Positions 34,201 through 42,863 of a stretch of 58,589 bases of DNA are shown here, in pieces (the stretch's first letter is position 1; every line of letters starts with the position of its first letter). The notes under the pieces are model-generated. The model did no database searches. It saw only the letters and a list, made by a program, of their open reading frames with translations, and had not been told where the DNA came from. A program made the position numbers and the translations under genes. This DNA comes from an uncultured Lachnospiraceae bacterium (lineage in GTDB: Bacteria > Bacillota > Clostridia > Lachnospirales > Lachnospiraceae): assembly GCA_910588955.1 (NCBI GenBank), contig CAJURQ010000021.1, positions 1 to 58,589 of the forward strand, given 5' to 3'.

Positions 34201-35017
34201 GAAAAAGCTTTTGTCCGGCGGTTCACCGGAGGCGGTGGACGAGGAACTTATGACAGAGCTGTCACGGCGGTTTACCTACGAATATCCGCACGGAAATCTG
34301 CGTGATCTCTATACAAAGACTACCGTATCGGAATTAAAGATTGCCGGTATGCAGGAGACGGATGAAGCCGCGGCAAAGCTCTTTGAGGAGAAACCGTCAG
34401 TCCCTTATCTGCCCAAATTCCTGAGGGGCGACGAAGCTGTCAGCGGTTCCATGCGGGGAAGCGCCTTCCACAAGGTGATGGAGTTGTTTGATTTCCGGGA
34501 ACTGACCAGTGAAGTCAGCACAGACCGGCATGCCGCGGAGGCGCTTTTGAGAGAACAGATGGAGCGGATGAGGCGGACAAGCCGACTTCCGCAGTGTTAC
34601 TACGAGGCGGTGTCCGTGCCGAAGCTGGTGGACTTTTTGACCGGCAGGGCAGCATTTCGCATGGCTGAGGCGGCACGGGCGGGAAAGCTATACAAGGAGC
34701 AGCCCTTCGTGATGGGACTTCCGGCAAGCCGTCTGGGGAGCGGTTTTCCGGCGGAGGAGACAGTGCTGATTCAGGGCATTATCGACGTCTTCTTCGAGGA
34801 GGAGGACGGTTTCGTGGTGTTAGACTACAAGACGGACGCCGTTTCCACGCCGGAGGAACTGGTGAGGAGATATCGGACCCAGCTTGTCTATTACGGCGAG
34901 GCGCTTGCGCAGATTTACGGTTATGAGCCGGGGGTGGGCGGCAAGCCGGTGAAGGAGCGGATTCTCTATTCCTTTAAACTGGGACAGGAAATCACCGTCT
35001 TTACATCTTTGCCGTAA
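31244..35017 (+). CDS. addA: AddA, helicase-nuclease subunit
   Basis: 1257 residues, normal length. UvrD-type 3'-5' helicase plus RecB-like nuclease. Visible motifs: Walker A SAAAGSGKTAVLVERIV, motif Ia VVTFTNAAAAQMRERVSRAL, Walker B ILIDEYQDSN, motif III VGDVKQSIYKFRLARPELF, motif V MSIHKSKGLEFPVCFVSGLA, motif VI LRILYVAMTRAEEKL. The C-terminal nuclease has ALLR-type core IQGIIDVFFEEEDGFVVLDY followed by KTD. It pairs with the preceding addB. The last bases of the gene contain a promoter for the downstream DHH gene. Confidence 0.97.
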   Translation: MGITFTDTQRQVIESRGCNLLVSAAAGSGKTAVLVERIVEMVCGGENPVDIDRLLVVTFTNAAAAQMRERVSRALNDRLALDPANEHLQRQTTLLYNAQITTIDSFCLFVLRNQFHTIGLDPGFRIAEEGELKLLRSDVLAAVIEDAYAEETPAFLHCMEYFSVGSRDEAVEKEVLKLYDFAMSMPFPEVWLAERKEDYQVSGELLSLPWAALFMEHTRLVLQGCADKLEAALRLCEEPDGPYFYGELLEREREMAERLLRKCGGGCADAAKVCGVQAKADVQAAADYDALCAAFGAVVFDRLPSKRDASVSPSKREAAKALRDGVKESLSDLRTQFFGGSAAQVRRQMEGCQAAVAALVDLTLAFKAAYDAAKRDKNVLDFDDIEHFALQILLRREGDGYVPTETALAYRSRFHEILIDEYQDSNMVQEYLLSCISGESEGRYNRFMVGDVKQSIYKFRLARPELFLEKQEAYGGAAENAKRIDLHQNFRSRGEVLDSVNAVFARIMGKEMGGIVYDEKAALHPGASYPQRENGLSEDASNMTQLLLFREEKASASEAALSAKEQEAYGVAAQIKTLLREFQVTDKETGMLRRASYRDIVILLRTLSGWDEVFKRVLEAEGIPVHVTSRTGYFAASEVQELLHFLRVLDNPLQDIPLYGVLHSYLGGFSEEEIALVRAAHPKKKYLYDALAAYGGEKITAFLGKIAAYRSMSVYLSVHELLQVILRETGYLHDVAARPEGSRRRANVEMLLVKAADYEKTSYFGLYHFLRYMEQLEKYEVDYGEAAMQDENADVVRIMSIHKSKGLEFPVCFVSGLAAGFRKKEGSGTLAVDVDAGIGVDYVDPERRVKGKNLRKNAVALKLRRDSLAEELRILYVAMTRAEEKLILTGVVKDQKKTAAALLPLRRRQGLLSYDVLLGQDSFLSLLLSALSGSRCLDSFYEACGTETAQEAPGYNADMPFAVKLTGWDHVVEEKIEETVLGMEAKKKLLSGGSPEAVDEELMTELSRRFTYEYPHGNLRDLYTKTTVSELKIAGMQETDEAAAKLFEEKPSVPYLPKFLRGDEAVSGSMRGSAFHKVMELFDFRELTSEVSTDRHAAEALLREQMERMRRTSRLPQCYYEAVSVPKLVDFLTGRAAFRMAEAARAGKLYKEQPFVMGLPASRLGSGFPAEETVLIQGIIDVFFEEEDGFVVLDYKTDAVSTPEELVRRYRTQLVYYGEALAQIYGYEPGVGGKPVKERILYSFKLGQEITVFTSLP

Positions 35018-35028
35018 TTCGCTATAAT
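35000..35028 (+). promoter_or_regulatory. Sigma-A promoter of the DHH phosphoesterase gene
   Basis: TTTACA (35000-35005, inside the end of addA), 17 bases, TATAAT (35023-35028). The ATG at 35089 is about 55 bases downstream of the expected start. Confidence 0.75.
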
Positions 35029-35088
35029 AATATAATAATAGTCAATATAGTGCGGCGAGTAGAAAACAAGGGTAAAAGGAGAAAAGCG

Positions 35089-36015
35089 ATGAGATTAGTG
35101 ACACGATCTGATTTTGACGGGTTGGCATGTGGCGCACTTTTAAAGGAAATTGGTCTGATTGACAGTTGGAAATTTGCGCATCCGAAAGATTTACAGGACG
35201 GTCTTGTGGAAATTACAGAGAATGATGTGTTGGCAAACGTGCCCTTTGTAGAGGGATGCGGGCTTTGGTTCGACCATCACTCCAGCGAACACGAACGCAA
35301 CGAGCTAAAGGGTAAGTATAAAGGGGAGAGCCGCATCACACCTTCCTGCGCGCGTATCATTTATGAGTATTACGGCGGCGAGGAGCGTTTTTCCCATTTT
35401 GACGATATGATGCTTGCTGTGGATAAGGTGGATTCAGGTAATCTGACCATAGATGAGATCCAGAACCCGGAGGGATGGATTCTTGTGGGTTTCCTGATGG
35501 ATCCCCGCACGGGTCTTGGCAGATGGCGCAATTTCACGATTTCCAACTATCAGCTGATGGAAAAGCTGATGGAGTGCTGCCGCACCATGAGTACGGAGGA
35601 AATTTTGGAGCTGCCCGACGTGCAGGAGCGCATTGCTGTTTATCGGGAACAGGATGAGAAGTTCCGGGAGATGGTGAAGGCGCACACGAGGGTTGAGAAG
35701 GATGTTATCATTTCCGATCTGCGCGGCGTTGATCCGATTTACTCCGGCAACCGTTTCCTCATCTACAGCATGTATCCGGAGCAGAATATTTCCGCGTGGA
35801 TCGTAAACGGGCGCGGCGGCAAAGGTTGTTCCGCGGCGGTGGGGTACAGCGTATTAAACCGCACTTCCAATGTCAATGTGGGAAGCCTGATGCTCAAGTA
35901 CGGCGGCGGCGGACACAAGGCGGTGGGAACATGCCAGTTCCCGGACGAGACCATGGACGAGCAGCTGCCGAAGCTTCTGGATGAGCTTGTGAACTACGAT
36001 ACATATTATAAATAA
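35089..36015 (+). CDS. DHH-family phosphoesterase
   Basis: 308 residues. DHH/DHHA1 phosphohydrolase fold; relatives cleave polyphosphate, oligoribonucleotides or cyclic dinucleotides using two metal ions. Visible are the SDFDGLACGALLKE motif I, GLWFDHHSSEHERN with the DHH triad, the acidic DKVDSGN motif IV and the C-terminal substrate loop MLKYGGGGHKAVGTCQF. Substrate cannot be fixed from sequence; the short length fits a stand-alone hydrolase. ATG at 35089 has AAAAGGAGAAAAGCG upstream and begins with the MRLVTRSDFDG core, so the longer 35050 reading is not used. Confidence 0.88.
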   Translation: MRLVTRSDFDGLACGALLKEIGLIDSWKFAHPKDLQDGLVEITENDVLANVPFVEGCGLWFDHHSSEHERNELKGKYKGESRITPSCARIIYEYYGGEERFSHFDDMMLAVDKVDSGNLTIDEIQNPEGWILVGFLMDPRTGLGRWRNFTISNYQLMEKLMECCRTMSTEEILELPDVQERIAVYREQDEKFREMVKAHTRVEKDVIISDLRGVDPIYSGNRFLIYSMYPEQNISAWIVNGRGGKGCSAAVGYSVLNRTSNVNVGSLMLKYGGGGHKAVGTCQFPDETMDEQLPKLLDELVNYDTYYK

Positions 36016-36036
36016 AGGGAAACACACAAAAAGGTA

Positions 36037-37131
36037 TTGAAGACAATTAAGAGCGAGAAACAACAGTATACGGAAAACCAAGCCCCGGAAAGAAAATTTT
36101 CGGGGCTTATGTTTCTGCCTGTCTTTCTGACGGCGGTCAGCATCCTGTTTACGGTGCTGATGGCGGGCTATATCCTGTGGTTTTATAAGGGGAGTTTTCA
36201 GGAGGAGACGGCGGGAGAGACTTACGACAGATATTACATGATGATTACGCGGGAAGGGAAATCCGTTTTCTGGCAGTCTGTGTATCAGGGCGCTTACGAG
36301 CGGGCGCTTCAGGAAAACGTCTACGTGGACTGGCTGGGAAACGACCGCTTTCAGGACTACAGCGTCGAAGAACAGATGGAGATTGCCATCGCTGCCGGCG
36401 TGGATGGTATCATCGTGACGGCAAGCGAAGAGGAGGAAATGACGGCGTTAATCGACCGGGCGGACATGGTGGGGATTCCCGTGGTGACGCTTTACGGGGA
36501 CAATACCCAGAGCGCGCGCTGCAGCTTTGTGGGTGTGGGCAGCTACAATCTTGGCAGGGAGTACGGCAGACAGGCGCTCAAGATTATGCGGGAGCGGATG
36601 AGCGGTTCTGCGGACCGCCCGGTTCGGGTAACACTTCTGGTCAATTCCTACGCGAACAGTCTGGACCAGAATATCCTTTATTCCGGAATTCAGGAGACAA
36701 TCGAGCAGGAGCGGGGGGAGATGGCTGTGGAGCTTTCCCTGCAGTCGGTGGATGACACAAACGCCTTTTCCGTGGAGGAGTCTGTCCGCGATATTTTTAT
36801 GGGCGAAGAAATTCCGGATATCCTGATCTGCCTGAATGAGCTGAACACCACCTGCGCCTATCAGGCGGTGGTGGATTATAATAAGGTGGGCACGGTCAGC
36901 ATTCTCGGTCATTATGTTTCCGACACGATTCTCAATGCCATTGACAGAAGTGTCATATATGCTACCGTGGATATCGACACGGCGCAGATGGGGGCGTTCT
37001 GTATTGACGCTCTGCAGGAGTACCACGATCTGGGGTACACCAGCCAGTATTTTACGGCGGATATCAGTCTGATTACCAAAGAGAATGTGGACGAGTATCT
37101 GCGGGGAGAGGAGCCGGCATATGACAAATAA
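36037..37131 (+). CDS. Membrane-anchored periplasmic-binding-protein-like sensor
   Basis: 364 residues. One membrane helix at about 25-48, no lipobox, then a type 1 periplasmic-binding fold on the outside (SVFWQSVYQGAYERALQENV, AAGVDGIIVTASEEEEMTAL, GIPVVTLYGDN, CSFVGVGSYNLGREYGRQAL). It overlaps the histidine kinase gene by 11 bases and probably passes a bound-sugar signal to it, as binding-protein/kinase pairs do. The ligand pocket is sugar-like by similarity; ligand unknown. The start is uncertain: TTG at 36037 has AAGG too close for a good ribosome site, and no better start gives the full helix. Confidence 0.78.
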   Translation: MKTIKSEKQQYTENQAPERKFSGLMFLPVFLTAVSILFTVLMAGYILWFYKGSFQEETAGETYDRYYMMITREGKSVFWQSVYQGAYERALQENVYVDWLGNDRFQDYSVEEQMEIAIAAGVDGIIVTASEEEEMTALIDRADMVGIPVVTLYGDNTQSARCSFVGVGSYNLGREYGRQALKIMRERMSGSADRPVRVTLLVNSYANSLDQNILYSGIQETIEQERGEMAVELSLQSVDDTNAFSVEESVRDIFMGEEIPDILICLNELNTTCAYQAVVDYNKVGTVSILGHYVSDTILNAIDRSVIYATVDIDTAQMGAFCIDALQEYHDLGYTSQYFTADISLITKENVDEYLRGEEPAYDK

Positions 37132-38653
37132 GATGCGCAGCTTCTCCCTACAGTTTAAGATCAGCAGTATTTACATTGTGACGAACATCCTCGTCGTGAT
37201 GGTAAATATTTTCCTGATTATCGGCATCAACAGCATGTCCGGCAGGCTGGATATGGTATATCAGGACAACCGCCACCTGAATCAGTTTTCTGACGCGGTC
37301 AACGCCCTGCAGAGCGACATGACGGATTATCTGAATGTGAAGACCAGCGATTCCCTGGAAAACTATTATCGGAGCGAGTCGCTTTGCAGGAATATGGCGG
37401 CGGAGCTGAACGAGGAGGTCACGGGGCAGTCTTTCGACCGGATGGAGCGGAACATCCGACACATGACGGAAGAGTACCTTACGGAGGTGGCGCAGACCAT
37501 CGAGGCAAAGCGTGGGCGGAACGTGGAAAAATACCGTGTGCACTACGAGAACGCCACCAGAATGTACGACTATATCGGCACTTATATCTCCAACCTGAAC
37601 ATGGAGCAGTTTCGCAGCAACTCCGAACGTTACAGCGAACTGCAGAAACGCTTCCGCCTCTTTGAGATCGTGTCCGTCATTGCGATTGTTCTTGTGATGT
37701 TCAGCAACGTCTGCATCATCATCAGCTTTGTGGGCGCGCTGATCCGTCCTTTGAAGAAGCTGGCGGGACAGGCGGACGAGGTGGCGAAGGGCAACTTTGA
37801 GATCACGCTTCTGCCGGTGGAATCGCAGGACGAGGTGGGTGTGGTGACGGGCGCCTTCAACTCTATGGTGGTCAGCATCGGCAGATACATCGAGCGGATC
37901 AGGGAGAGCATGGAGGCGGAGCGCGCGCTGAAGGAGCGGGAACTTCTGATGGAAGGTCATCTGAAGGATGCGAGGCTCAAGTACCTGCAGGCGCAGATCA
38001 ATCCGCACTTTCTGTTCAATACGCTAAACGCGGGCGCGCAGCTGGCAATGATGGAGGGCGCGGACAGAACTTACGATTACATCCAGAAGGTTGCGCAGTT
38101 TTACAGATATAATATGAAGAAAAGCGAGGAGACGGTGACCGTGGCGGACGAGGTGGAGATGGTGGATTCCTACATCTACATCTTGAATGTGCGGTTTGCC
38201 GGGGATATCCACTACGAAAAACATATCGACGAGTCGCTTTTACAAACGGAGATGCCGGGCATGATTCTGCAGCCCATTGTGGAAAATTGTGTGAACCACG
38301 GCATACGGGAGATGGGCGACCGGGGCGTAATCCGGCTTTCCCTCTACGAGAAGGACGGGCAGGTCTGCATCAGCGTGGAGGACAACGGCGTCGGCATGAG
38401 CGCGGAGACCATTGAAAAGGTGATGAGCGGCGCTTACAGGGACGAGGATATGGCGTCGGGCGGAAACGGCGTCGGCATGGACAACGTAATCTCCCGTATG
38501 CGGCTGTTTACGGGCAATGAAAACGTGATGGCGGTGAAGAGCGAGGGAGAGGGTATGGGCACGGAGGTGTGCCTCTGTCTGGAACGGTATGACAGAGAAC
38601 AAAAGGGGAACGGCGGGGCAGCCGGGGAAGTCCCGAAAGGAGAGAAGACATGA
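37121..38653 (+). CDS. YesM/LytS-type sensor histidine kinase
   Basis: 510 residues. Two membrane helices (about 13-35 and 180-205) enclose a helical outer domain of about 140 residues. Then a HAMP domain (LIRPLKKLAGQADEVAKGNF) and a His_kinase domain with the phospho-accepting His in LQAQINPHFLFNTLNAGAQL (near residue 295). The ATPase domain has PIVENCVNHGI and VEDNGVGMS plus GNGVGMDNVISRMRLF. ATG at 37121 is supported by GAGGAG seven bases upstream, inside the preceding gene. Overlaps the response-regulator gene by four bases (ATGA). Partner of the upstream binding-protein sensor. Confidence 0.9.
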   Translation: MTNKMRSFSLQFKISSIYIVTNILVVMVNIFLIIGINSMSGRLDMVYQDNRHLNQFSDAVNALQSDMTDYLNVKTSDSLENYYRSESLCRNMAAELNEEVTGQSFDRMERNIRHMTEEYLTEVAQTIEAKRGRNVEKYRVHYENATRMYDYIGTYISNLNMEQFRSNSERYSELQKRFRLFEIVSVIAIVLVMFSNVCIIISFVGALIRPLKKLAGQADEVAKGNFEITLLPVESQDEVGVVTGAFNSMVVSIGRYIERIRESMEAERALKERELLMEGHLKDARLKYLQAQINPHFLFNTLNAGAQLAMMEGADRTYDYIQKVAQFYRYNMKKSEETVTVADEVEMVDSYIYILNVRFAGDIHYEKHIDESLLQTEMPGMILQPIVENCVNHGIREMGDRGVIRLSLYEKDGQVCISVEDNGVGMSAETIEKVMSGAYRDEDMASGGNGVGMDNVISRMRLFTGNENVMAVKSEGEGMGTEVCLCLERYDREQKGNGGAAGEVPKGEKT

Positions 38654-40251
38654 GTCGTTACAAGATTATGTTGGCGGACGACGAGGGAATCGTGATCGAT
38701 TCTCTGAAATTTATCATAGAGAAGGAGTTTGGAGACCAGTGTGCGATTGAGTTTGCGAAGACGGGCAGAAGCGTGATCGAGCTCGCCGAAAACTTTCGCC
38801 CGGATATCGCCATTATGGATATCCAGATGCCGGGCATCAACGGCATCGAGGCGATGCGGGAGATCCAGGAGACAAACAAAAACGTGGTCTTTATCGTCAT
38901 GAGCGCCTACGACAAGTTCGATTACGCGAAGGAGGCGATCAAGCTCGGCGTTTTGGAGTACATCACAAAGCCCATGGAAAAGACGCGGATCATCGCGGCG
39001 TTGAGGAGAGCGATGGAGCAGATTGACAGGGAGCGGAACAAGCGCAGCAACGACCTGCTGATCCGGGAAAAACTGGAAACTGTGATGCCCATTATAGAGA
39101 GCGGGCTTCTCTACAACCTGCTTTTTCAGGAGTATTTCACGGAGGACATCGAGAATTACAAGCAGCTTCTGGGCATCGACAGGAATTATGCCTATATTCT
39201 GGCTGTGGTCTGCGGGGAGACGCAGGAGGGCAACCATATGACTAACGCGGTGGGCAGCAGCGTGAAGATGCAGCAGTATGGCGACCTGCTCCGGGAATAC
39301 TTGAAGGAGGCTTACCCCGGGATAATCCTTGGTATGTCTATGGCGAACAAGCTGCCGGGGCTGGTGCCCTGCGAGGAGACGCAGATGTCTTACGAGGAGC
39401 GGATCGCCCTCATAGAGAAATCGAGAGAGCTTGTCCGGGAACTGAAAAAGCGGACGCAGATCAGTTTTCGTGTCGGCATCAGCGCCATCGCGCCGCTGGA
39501 GGAGGCGAGGGAGGCTTACAAGGAAGCGATAAATGCCCTGATTATGACAAACGGCAGCGTGGCACATGTGGACGACCTGCCGATCGGCTGCGAACACGAG
39601 GAAACATACCCGATCGATCTGGAAAAGAAACTTTTTGCGGAGGTCAAAAACGGGGATGCGGATCATGCTGTTGTCACGGCGGAAACCTATTTTGATCTGG
39701 TGGCGAAGCTGCACGGCAGCTATCTGATGAACATTCGGCTGAAAGTGTTGGAGTTTGTGCTTTACGCGGAGCATCTCGCCTACAATTCCGGCGGTATGAC
39801 TTACGAGTTCCGCGCCAGATCGGACTATCTGCCCGCGATTATGGAAATGAATGACATAGCATCAATAAAAAAATGGTTCATAGAAAAGATGGAGACGGCG
39901 AGCCGGAATGTCAGCACGAAGGCATCGGAGAAGTCGCTGGGAGCAGTGGAGGCGGCGAAGACTTATATCCAAAATAATTACAGCAAGGATATCTCACTGG
40001 ACGAGGTGTCACAGGCGGTCAATATCAGCCCTTATTATTTCAGCAAGATTTTTAAGGAAGATGTGGGCGAAGGCTTTGTGGAGTATCTGACCAAGATACG
40101 CATGGAAAAGGCGAAGGAACTGCTCACCACCACGGAGTATTCCATGAAAGAAATCTGTTCCATGGTAGGGTATGCGGATCCCAATTATTTCAGCCGTTCC
40201 TTTAAGAAGAACGTGGGCGTAACGCCTACGGAGTATAAATGCGAGAGGTAA
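38650..40251 (+). CDS. Response regulator with AraC-type DNA-binding domain
   Basis: 533 residues. N-terminal receiver domain with acidic pocket DDE (10-12) and phospho-acceptor Asp57 in DIAIMDIQMPGINGIEAM; a linker of about 300 residues; C-terminal AraC/XylS double helix-turn-helix (ISLDEVSQAVNISPYYFSKI, then SMKEICSMVGYADPNYFSRS, ending VGVTPTEYK). YesN-like. It is coupled to the kinase gene and probably activates the downstream sugar uptake genes from the promoter before 41493; target sites are inferred only. Confidence 0.92.
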   Translation: MSRYKIMLADDEGIVIDSLKFIIEKEFGDQCAIEFAKTGRSVIELAENFRPDIAIMDIQMPGINGIEAMREIQETNKNVVFIVMSAYDKFDYAKEAIKLGVLEYITKPMEKTRIIAALRRAMEQIDRERNKRSNDLLIREKLETVMPIIESGLLYNLLFQEYFTEDIENYKQLLGIDRNYAYILAVVCGETQEGNHMTNAVGSSVKMQQYGDLLREYLKEAYPGIILGMSMANKLPGLVPCEETQMSYEERIALIEKSRELVRELKKRTQISFRVGISAIAPLEEAREAYKEAINALIMTNGSVAHVDDLPIGCEHEETYPIDLEKKLFAEVKNGDADHAVVTAETYFDLVAKLHGSYLMNIRLKVLEFVLYAEHLAYNSGGMTYEFRARSDYLPAIMEMNDIASIKKWFIEKMETASRNVSTKASEKSLGAVEAAKTYIQNNYSKDISLDEVSQAVNISPYYFSKIFKEDVGEGFVEYLTKIRMEKAKELLTTTEYSMKEICSMVGYADPNYFSRSFKKNVGVTPTEYKCER

Positions 40252-40255
40252 GATT

Positions 40256-41308
40256 ATGAAAAGACGAATCGGCTGCCTGCTTCTGGCGGTTCTCCTGCTC
40301 TTTACAGCTGTGGGATGCGGGAAGGCGGAGAGCAGCAGGGAGAGTGACGCCGGGGAGGAAGAAAAAATCCGGATTGGCATGAGTTTTGACTCCTTTGTCA
40401 TTGAGAGATGGCAGCGGGACCGGGATGTATTTGTCTCGGTTGCGAAGGAGCTGGGGGCGGAAGTCAACGTGCAGAATGCCAACGGCGTAGTGGAGGAACA
40501 GAAAAAGCAGATCGACTATTTTATCCAGAAGGGAATGGATGTGATCGTCATTATTGCCATCGATCCGGCTTCTCTGCGGGAATCGGTGAAGAAGGCGAAG
40601 GATGCCGGTATCAAGGTGCTTTCCTACGACAGGCTGATCGACGACGCAGACGTGGATCTCTATATTTCGTTTGACAATGAGATGGTGGGAGAGATGATGG
40701 CGAGGGCGCTTCTGGCGGAGGGGCTTGCCGGAGGCAGCGTGATCATGATCGGCGGCTCTCCCACGGACAACAACGTGCCGCTGGTGGAGGGGGCGTTTAA
40801 ACGGGTGATGACGAAGCACAAGGTGAGCATTCTGGACTCTATCCACGCGGATAACTGGCGTGCGGAGGAGGCGGCGGCATATATCTACAACAATTCGCGC
40901 AAGGTATCTCAGGCGGACGCCATCATGTGCGGCAACGACGATCTGGCGACGCAGGCGGTGCGCGCGCTGGCGGAGACGAGACAGGCGGGAGATATCCTTG
41001 TGGTGGGACAGGACGCGGATCTGGCGGCATGTCAGCGGATTGTTGAAGGCACGCAGGTGATGACGGTCTACAAGCCGGTGGAGCGGCTGGCGACGCGGGC
41101 GGCGGAGGAGGCGGTGAAGCTTGCAGAGGGAGAGAAGATTGCGGGGGATGATGTGACGCTGATTGACAGCGGGTCGTATAAAATACCGTATATCGGGCTG
41201 GAGCCGATCAGCGTGAACCGGGAAAATATGGACGAAGTCATTATTGGCAGCGGTTTCCATCTGAAGGAGGACGTGTACCTGAATGTGTCCGGACAGATGC
41301 CGGAGTAG
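40256..41308 (+). CDS. Sugar-binding lipoprotein (XylF/ChvE-like), part of the sensor operon
   Basis: 350 residues. Lipoprotein signal MKRRIGCLLLAVLLLFTAVG followed by the lipobox Cys (VGC). The mature part is a periplasmic-binding type 4 (xylose/ribose-like) fold: KIRIGMSFDSFVIERWQRDR, GMDVIVIIAIDPASLRESVK, GIKVLSYDRLIDDADVDLYI, VIMIGGSPTDNN, NDDLATQAVRAL. It stands four bases after the response-regulator gene and so belongs with the sensing genes rather than the transporter. It may capture sugar for the sensor, or be a second specificity for the same permease. Its stop codon lies in an inverted repeat (41306-41351). Confidence 0.85.
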   Translation: MKRRIGCLLLAVLLLFTAVGCGKAESSRESDAGEEEKIRIGMSFDSFVIERWQRDRDVFVSVAKELGAEVNVQNANGVVEEQKKQIDYFIQKGMDVIVIIAIDPASLRESVKKAKDAGIKVLSYDRLIDDADVDLYISFDNEMVGEMMARALLAEGLAGGSVIMIGGSPTDNNVPLVEGAFKRVMTKHKVSILDSIHADNWRAEEAAAYIYNNSRKVSQADAIMCGNDDLATQAVRALAETRQAGDILVVGQDADLAACQRIVEGTQVMTVYKPVERLATRAAEEAVKLAEGEKIAGDDVTLIDSGSYKIPYIGLEPISVNRENMDEVIIGSGFHLKEDVYLNVSGQMPE

Positions 41309-41351
41309 CATTTTTTTGCGAAACGGGAGAGTTAATTGCAAAAATATGCTA
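41306..41351 (+). terminator. Inverted repeat across the stop codon of the sensor operon
   Basis: TAGCATTTTTTTGC (41306-41319) and GCAAAAATATGCTA (41338-41351) match at 13 of 14 positions. The run of seven T is within the arm, so this may terminate poorly or act as a 3' stabiliser. Confidence 0.5.
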
Positions 41352-41426
41352 GTACAGTCCGCGCATAAAAATTTAGTATGGTGAAAATGTACAGAATGTC
41401 ATAAATTATTCCTATTTTCTTTGTGG

Positions 41427-41452
41427 TATATTGGAAGTGCGAAATAATTCGC
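41427..41452 (+). promoter_or_regulatory. Promoter and operator-like palindrome before the sugar-binding protein
   Basis: TATATT (41427-41432) is the best -10. No standard -35 is present 17 bases upstream, as expected for an activated promoter. The perfect palindrome GCGAAATAATTCGC (41439-41452) sits at the predicted start point and could be a repressor site or an RNA hairpin. The RBS is at 41477-41483 (GGGAGGA). Confidence 0.5.
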
Positions 41453-41492
41453 GAACTCATTTATCATTAAGAAAAGGGAGGAAAACAAAAAC

Positions 41493-42671
41493 ATGAAAAG
41501 AAAAGTATTAAGCATGGTACTTGCAGCTTCCATGATTGCGGCGACTCTGGTTGGCTGTGGCGGCGGCGAAGCAGCTCCGGCAGCTACATCCGAGCCCGCG
41601 GCAGAGGCTCCGGCAGCAGAGGAAGAGGCTCCGGCAGCGGAGGAGGCTCCGGCAGCAGAGGAAGCTCCCGCAGCAGACGCGGCAGCTCCGACAGGAAATA
41701 AGGTAGGTGTGTCCATGCCCACCAAGGATCTGCAGAGATGGAATCAGGACGGTTCCAACATGCAGGCAGAGCTTGAGGCAGCAGGTTATGAAGTAGACCT
41801 TCAGTATGCTTCCAACCAGGAGGAGACTCAGGTTTCCCAGATCGAGAATATGATCAACGGCGGCTGCTCCGTACTGGTAATCGCTGCGATCGAAGCAAAT
41901 TCTCTTTCCACCGTTCTTGAGAAAGCAAAGAGCGCAAATATTCCTGTTATCGCTTATGACCGTCTGATCATGAATACTGACGCGATTAATTATTATGCTA
42001 CCTTCGATAACTATAAGGTTGGTGTAACGCAGGCGCAGTACATCATTGATACCCTTGATTTGGACAACGTAGACGGTCCTTTCAACATGGAAGTTACCGC
42101 AGGCGATCCCGGCGACAACAACGCACCTTTCTTCTATAACGGCGCTATGGATACCTTAAAGCCTTACATCGACGCAGGCAAGATCGTGATCCCTTCCGGT
42201 CAGGTAGATTTCGCAACCGTAGGTACGCCTAAGTGGGCTACCGAGACTGCACAGTCCAGAATGGAGAATATCCTTTCTTCCAACTATGCAGACGGCACGC
42301 AGCTTGACATCTGCCTTTGCTCCAACGACTCCACCTCTCTCGGTGTGCAGAACGCTCTGGCAGCAAACTACACCGGCAATTACCCGATCGTTACCGGTCA
42401 GGACTGCGATATCGCTAACGTGAAGAACATGATCGACGGCAAACAGTCTATGTCCGTATTCAAGGATACCCGTACTTTGGCATCCCAGGTTGTTAAGATG
42501 GTTGGTCAGATTTTAAGCGGTGAGACCGTAGAGGTAAATGATACCGAGACATACGACAACGGCACAGGCGTGATTCCTTCATTCCTTTGCGAGCCCGTAT
42601 TCGCAGACGTGAACAACTACAAGGAGCTGCTGATCGACTCCGGTTACTATACCGAGGCAGACCTCCAGTAA
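41493..42671 (+). CDS. chvE: Multiple-sugar binding lipoprotein (ChvE-like)
   Basis: 392 residues. Lipoprotein signal with lipobox LVGC (residues about 1-24), then a low-complexity Ala/Glu/Pro linker (about 27-66, repeated AEEAPAAEEA) that tethers the binding domain. The fold is ChvE/XylF-type: GVSMPTKDLQRWNQDGSNMQ, GGCSVLVIAAIEANSLSTVL, IPVIAYDRLIMNTDAINYYA, AGDPGDNNAPFFYNGAMDTL, LCSNDSTSLGVQNALAANY. Codon use is strongly biased, so it is probably abundant. It is separated from the ATPase gene by 342 bases holding a terminator and folded elements, which should keep it expressed above the membrane parts. Confidence 0.9.
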   Translation: MKRKVLSMVLAASMIAATLVGCGGGEAAPAATSEPAAEAPAAEEEAPAAEEAPAAEEAPAADAAAPTGNKVGVSMPTKDLQRWNQDGSNMQAELEAAGYEVDLQYASNQEETQVSQIENMINGGCSVLVIAAIEANSLSTVLEKAKSANIPVIAYDRLIMNTDAINYYATFDNYKVGVTQAQYIIDTLDLDNVDGPFNMEVTAGDPGDNNAPFFYNGAMDTLKPYIDAGKIVIPSGQVDFATVGTPKWATETAQSRMENILSSNYADGTQLDICLCSNDSTSLGVQNALAANYTGNYPIVTGQDCDIANVKNMIDGKQSMSVFKDTRTLASQVVKMVGQILSGETVEVNDTETYDNGTGVIPSFLCEPVFADVNNYKELLIDSGYYTEADLQ

Positions 42672-42673
42672 CA

Positions 42674-42739
42674 ATGCGAAAAGAGTTTCTAAGGCTCAAC
42701 GCCAGAGGGAGTTTCGCCAAGAAACACTAAGTTTCGCAT
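42674..42739 (+). repeat. Nested inverted repeat downstream of the sugar-binding protein gene
   Basis: Outer arms ATGCGAAA (42674-42681) and TTTCGCAT (42732-42739); inner GTTTCT/AGAAAC arms. It is followed at 42741-42765 by a GGAGAA/TTCTCC stem. It may stabilise the 3' end of the binding-protein mRNA; relatives of the arms occur at 26665-26716. Confidence 0.55.
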
Positions 42740-42792
42740 GGGAGAACGCAGAAAGCGCATTCTCCGCAAATAGAATTTTAGAATAATAAAAC

Positions 42793-42823
42793 CGGCAGGC
42801 AGGATTTCTTGCCTGCCGATTTT
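42793..42823 (+). terminator. Intrinsic terminator between binding-protein and ATPase genes
   Basis: CGGCAGGCA (42793-42801) pairs perfectly with TGCCTGCCG (42810-42818), followed by ATTTTA. Partial read-through would reduce expression of the ATPase and permease genes relative to the binding protein. Confidence 0.7.
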
Positions 42824-42863
42824 AAAAGGTAGAAACAGATAGAAATTTATGGTAAAATAGTAG

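Noticed and set aside
38434..39774. 446-codon minus-strand frame opposite the kinase and regulator genes
   Set aside because: Arg/His/Leu-rich shadow translation that spans the junction of two real genes; no family resemblance.
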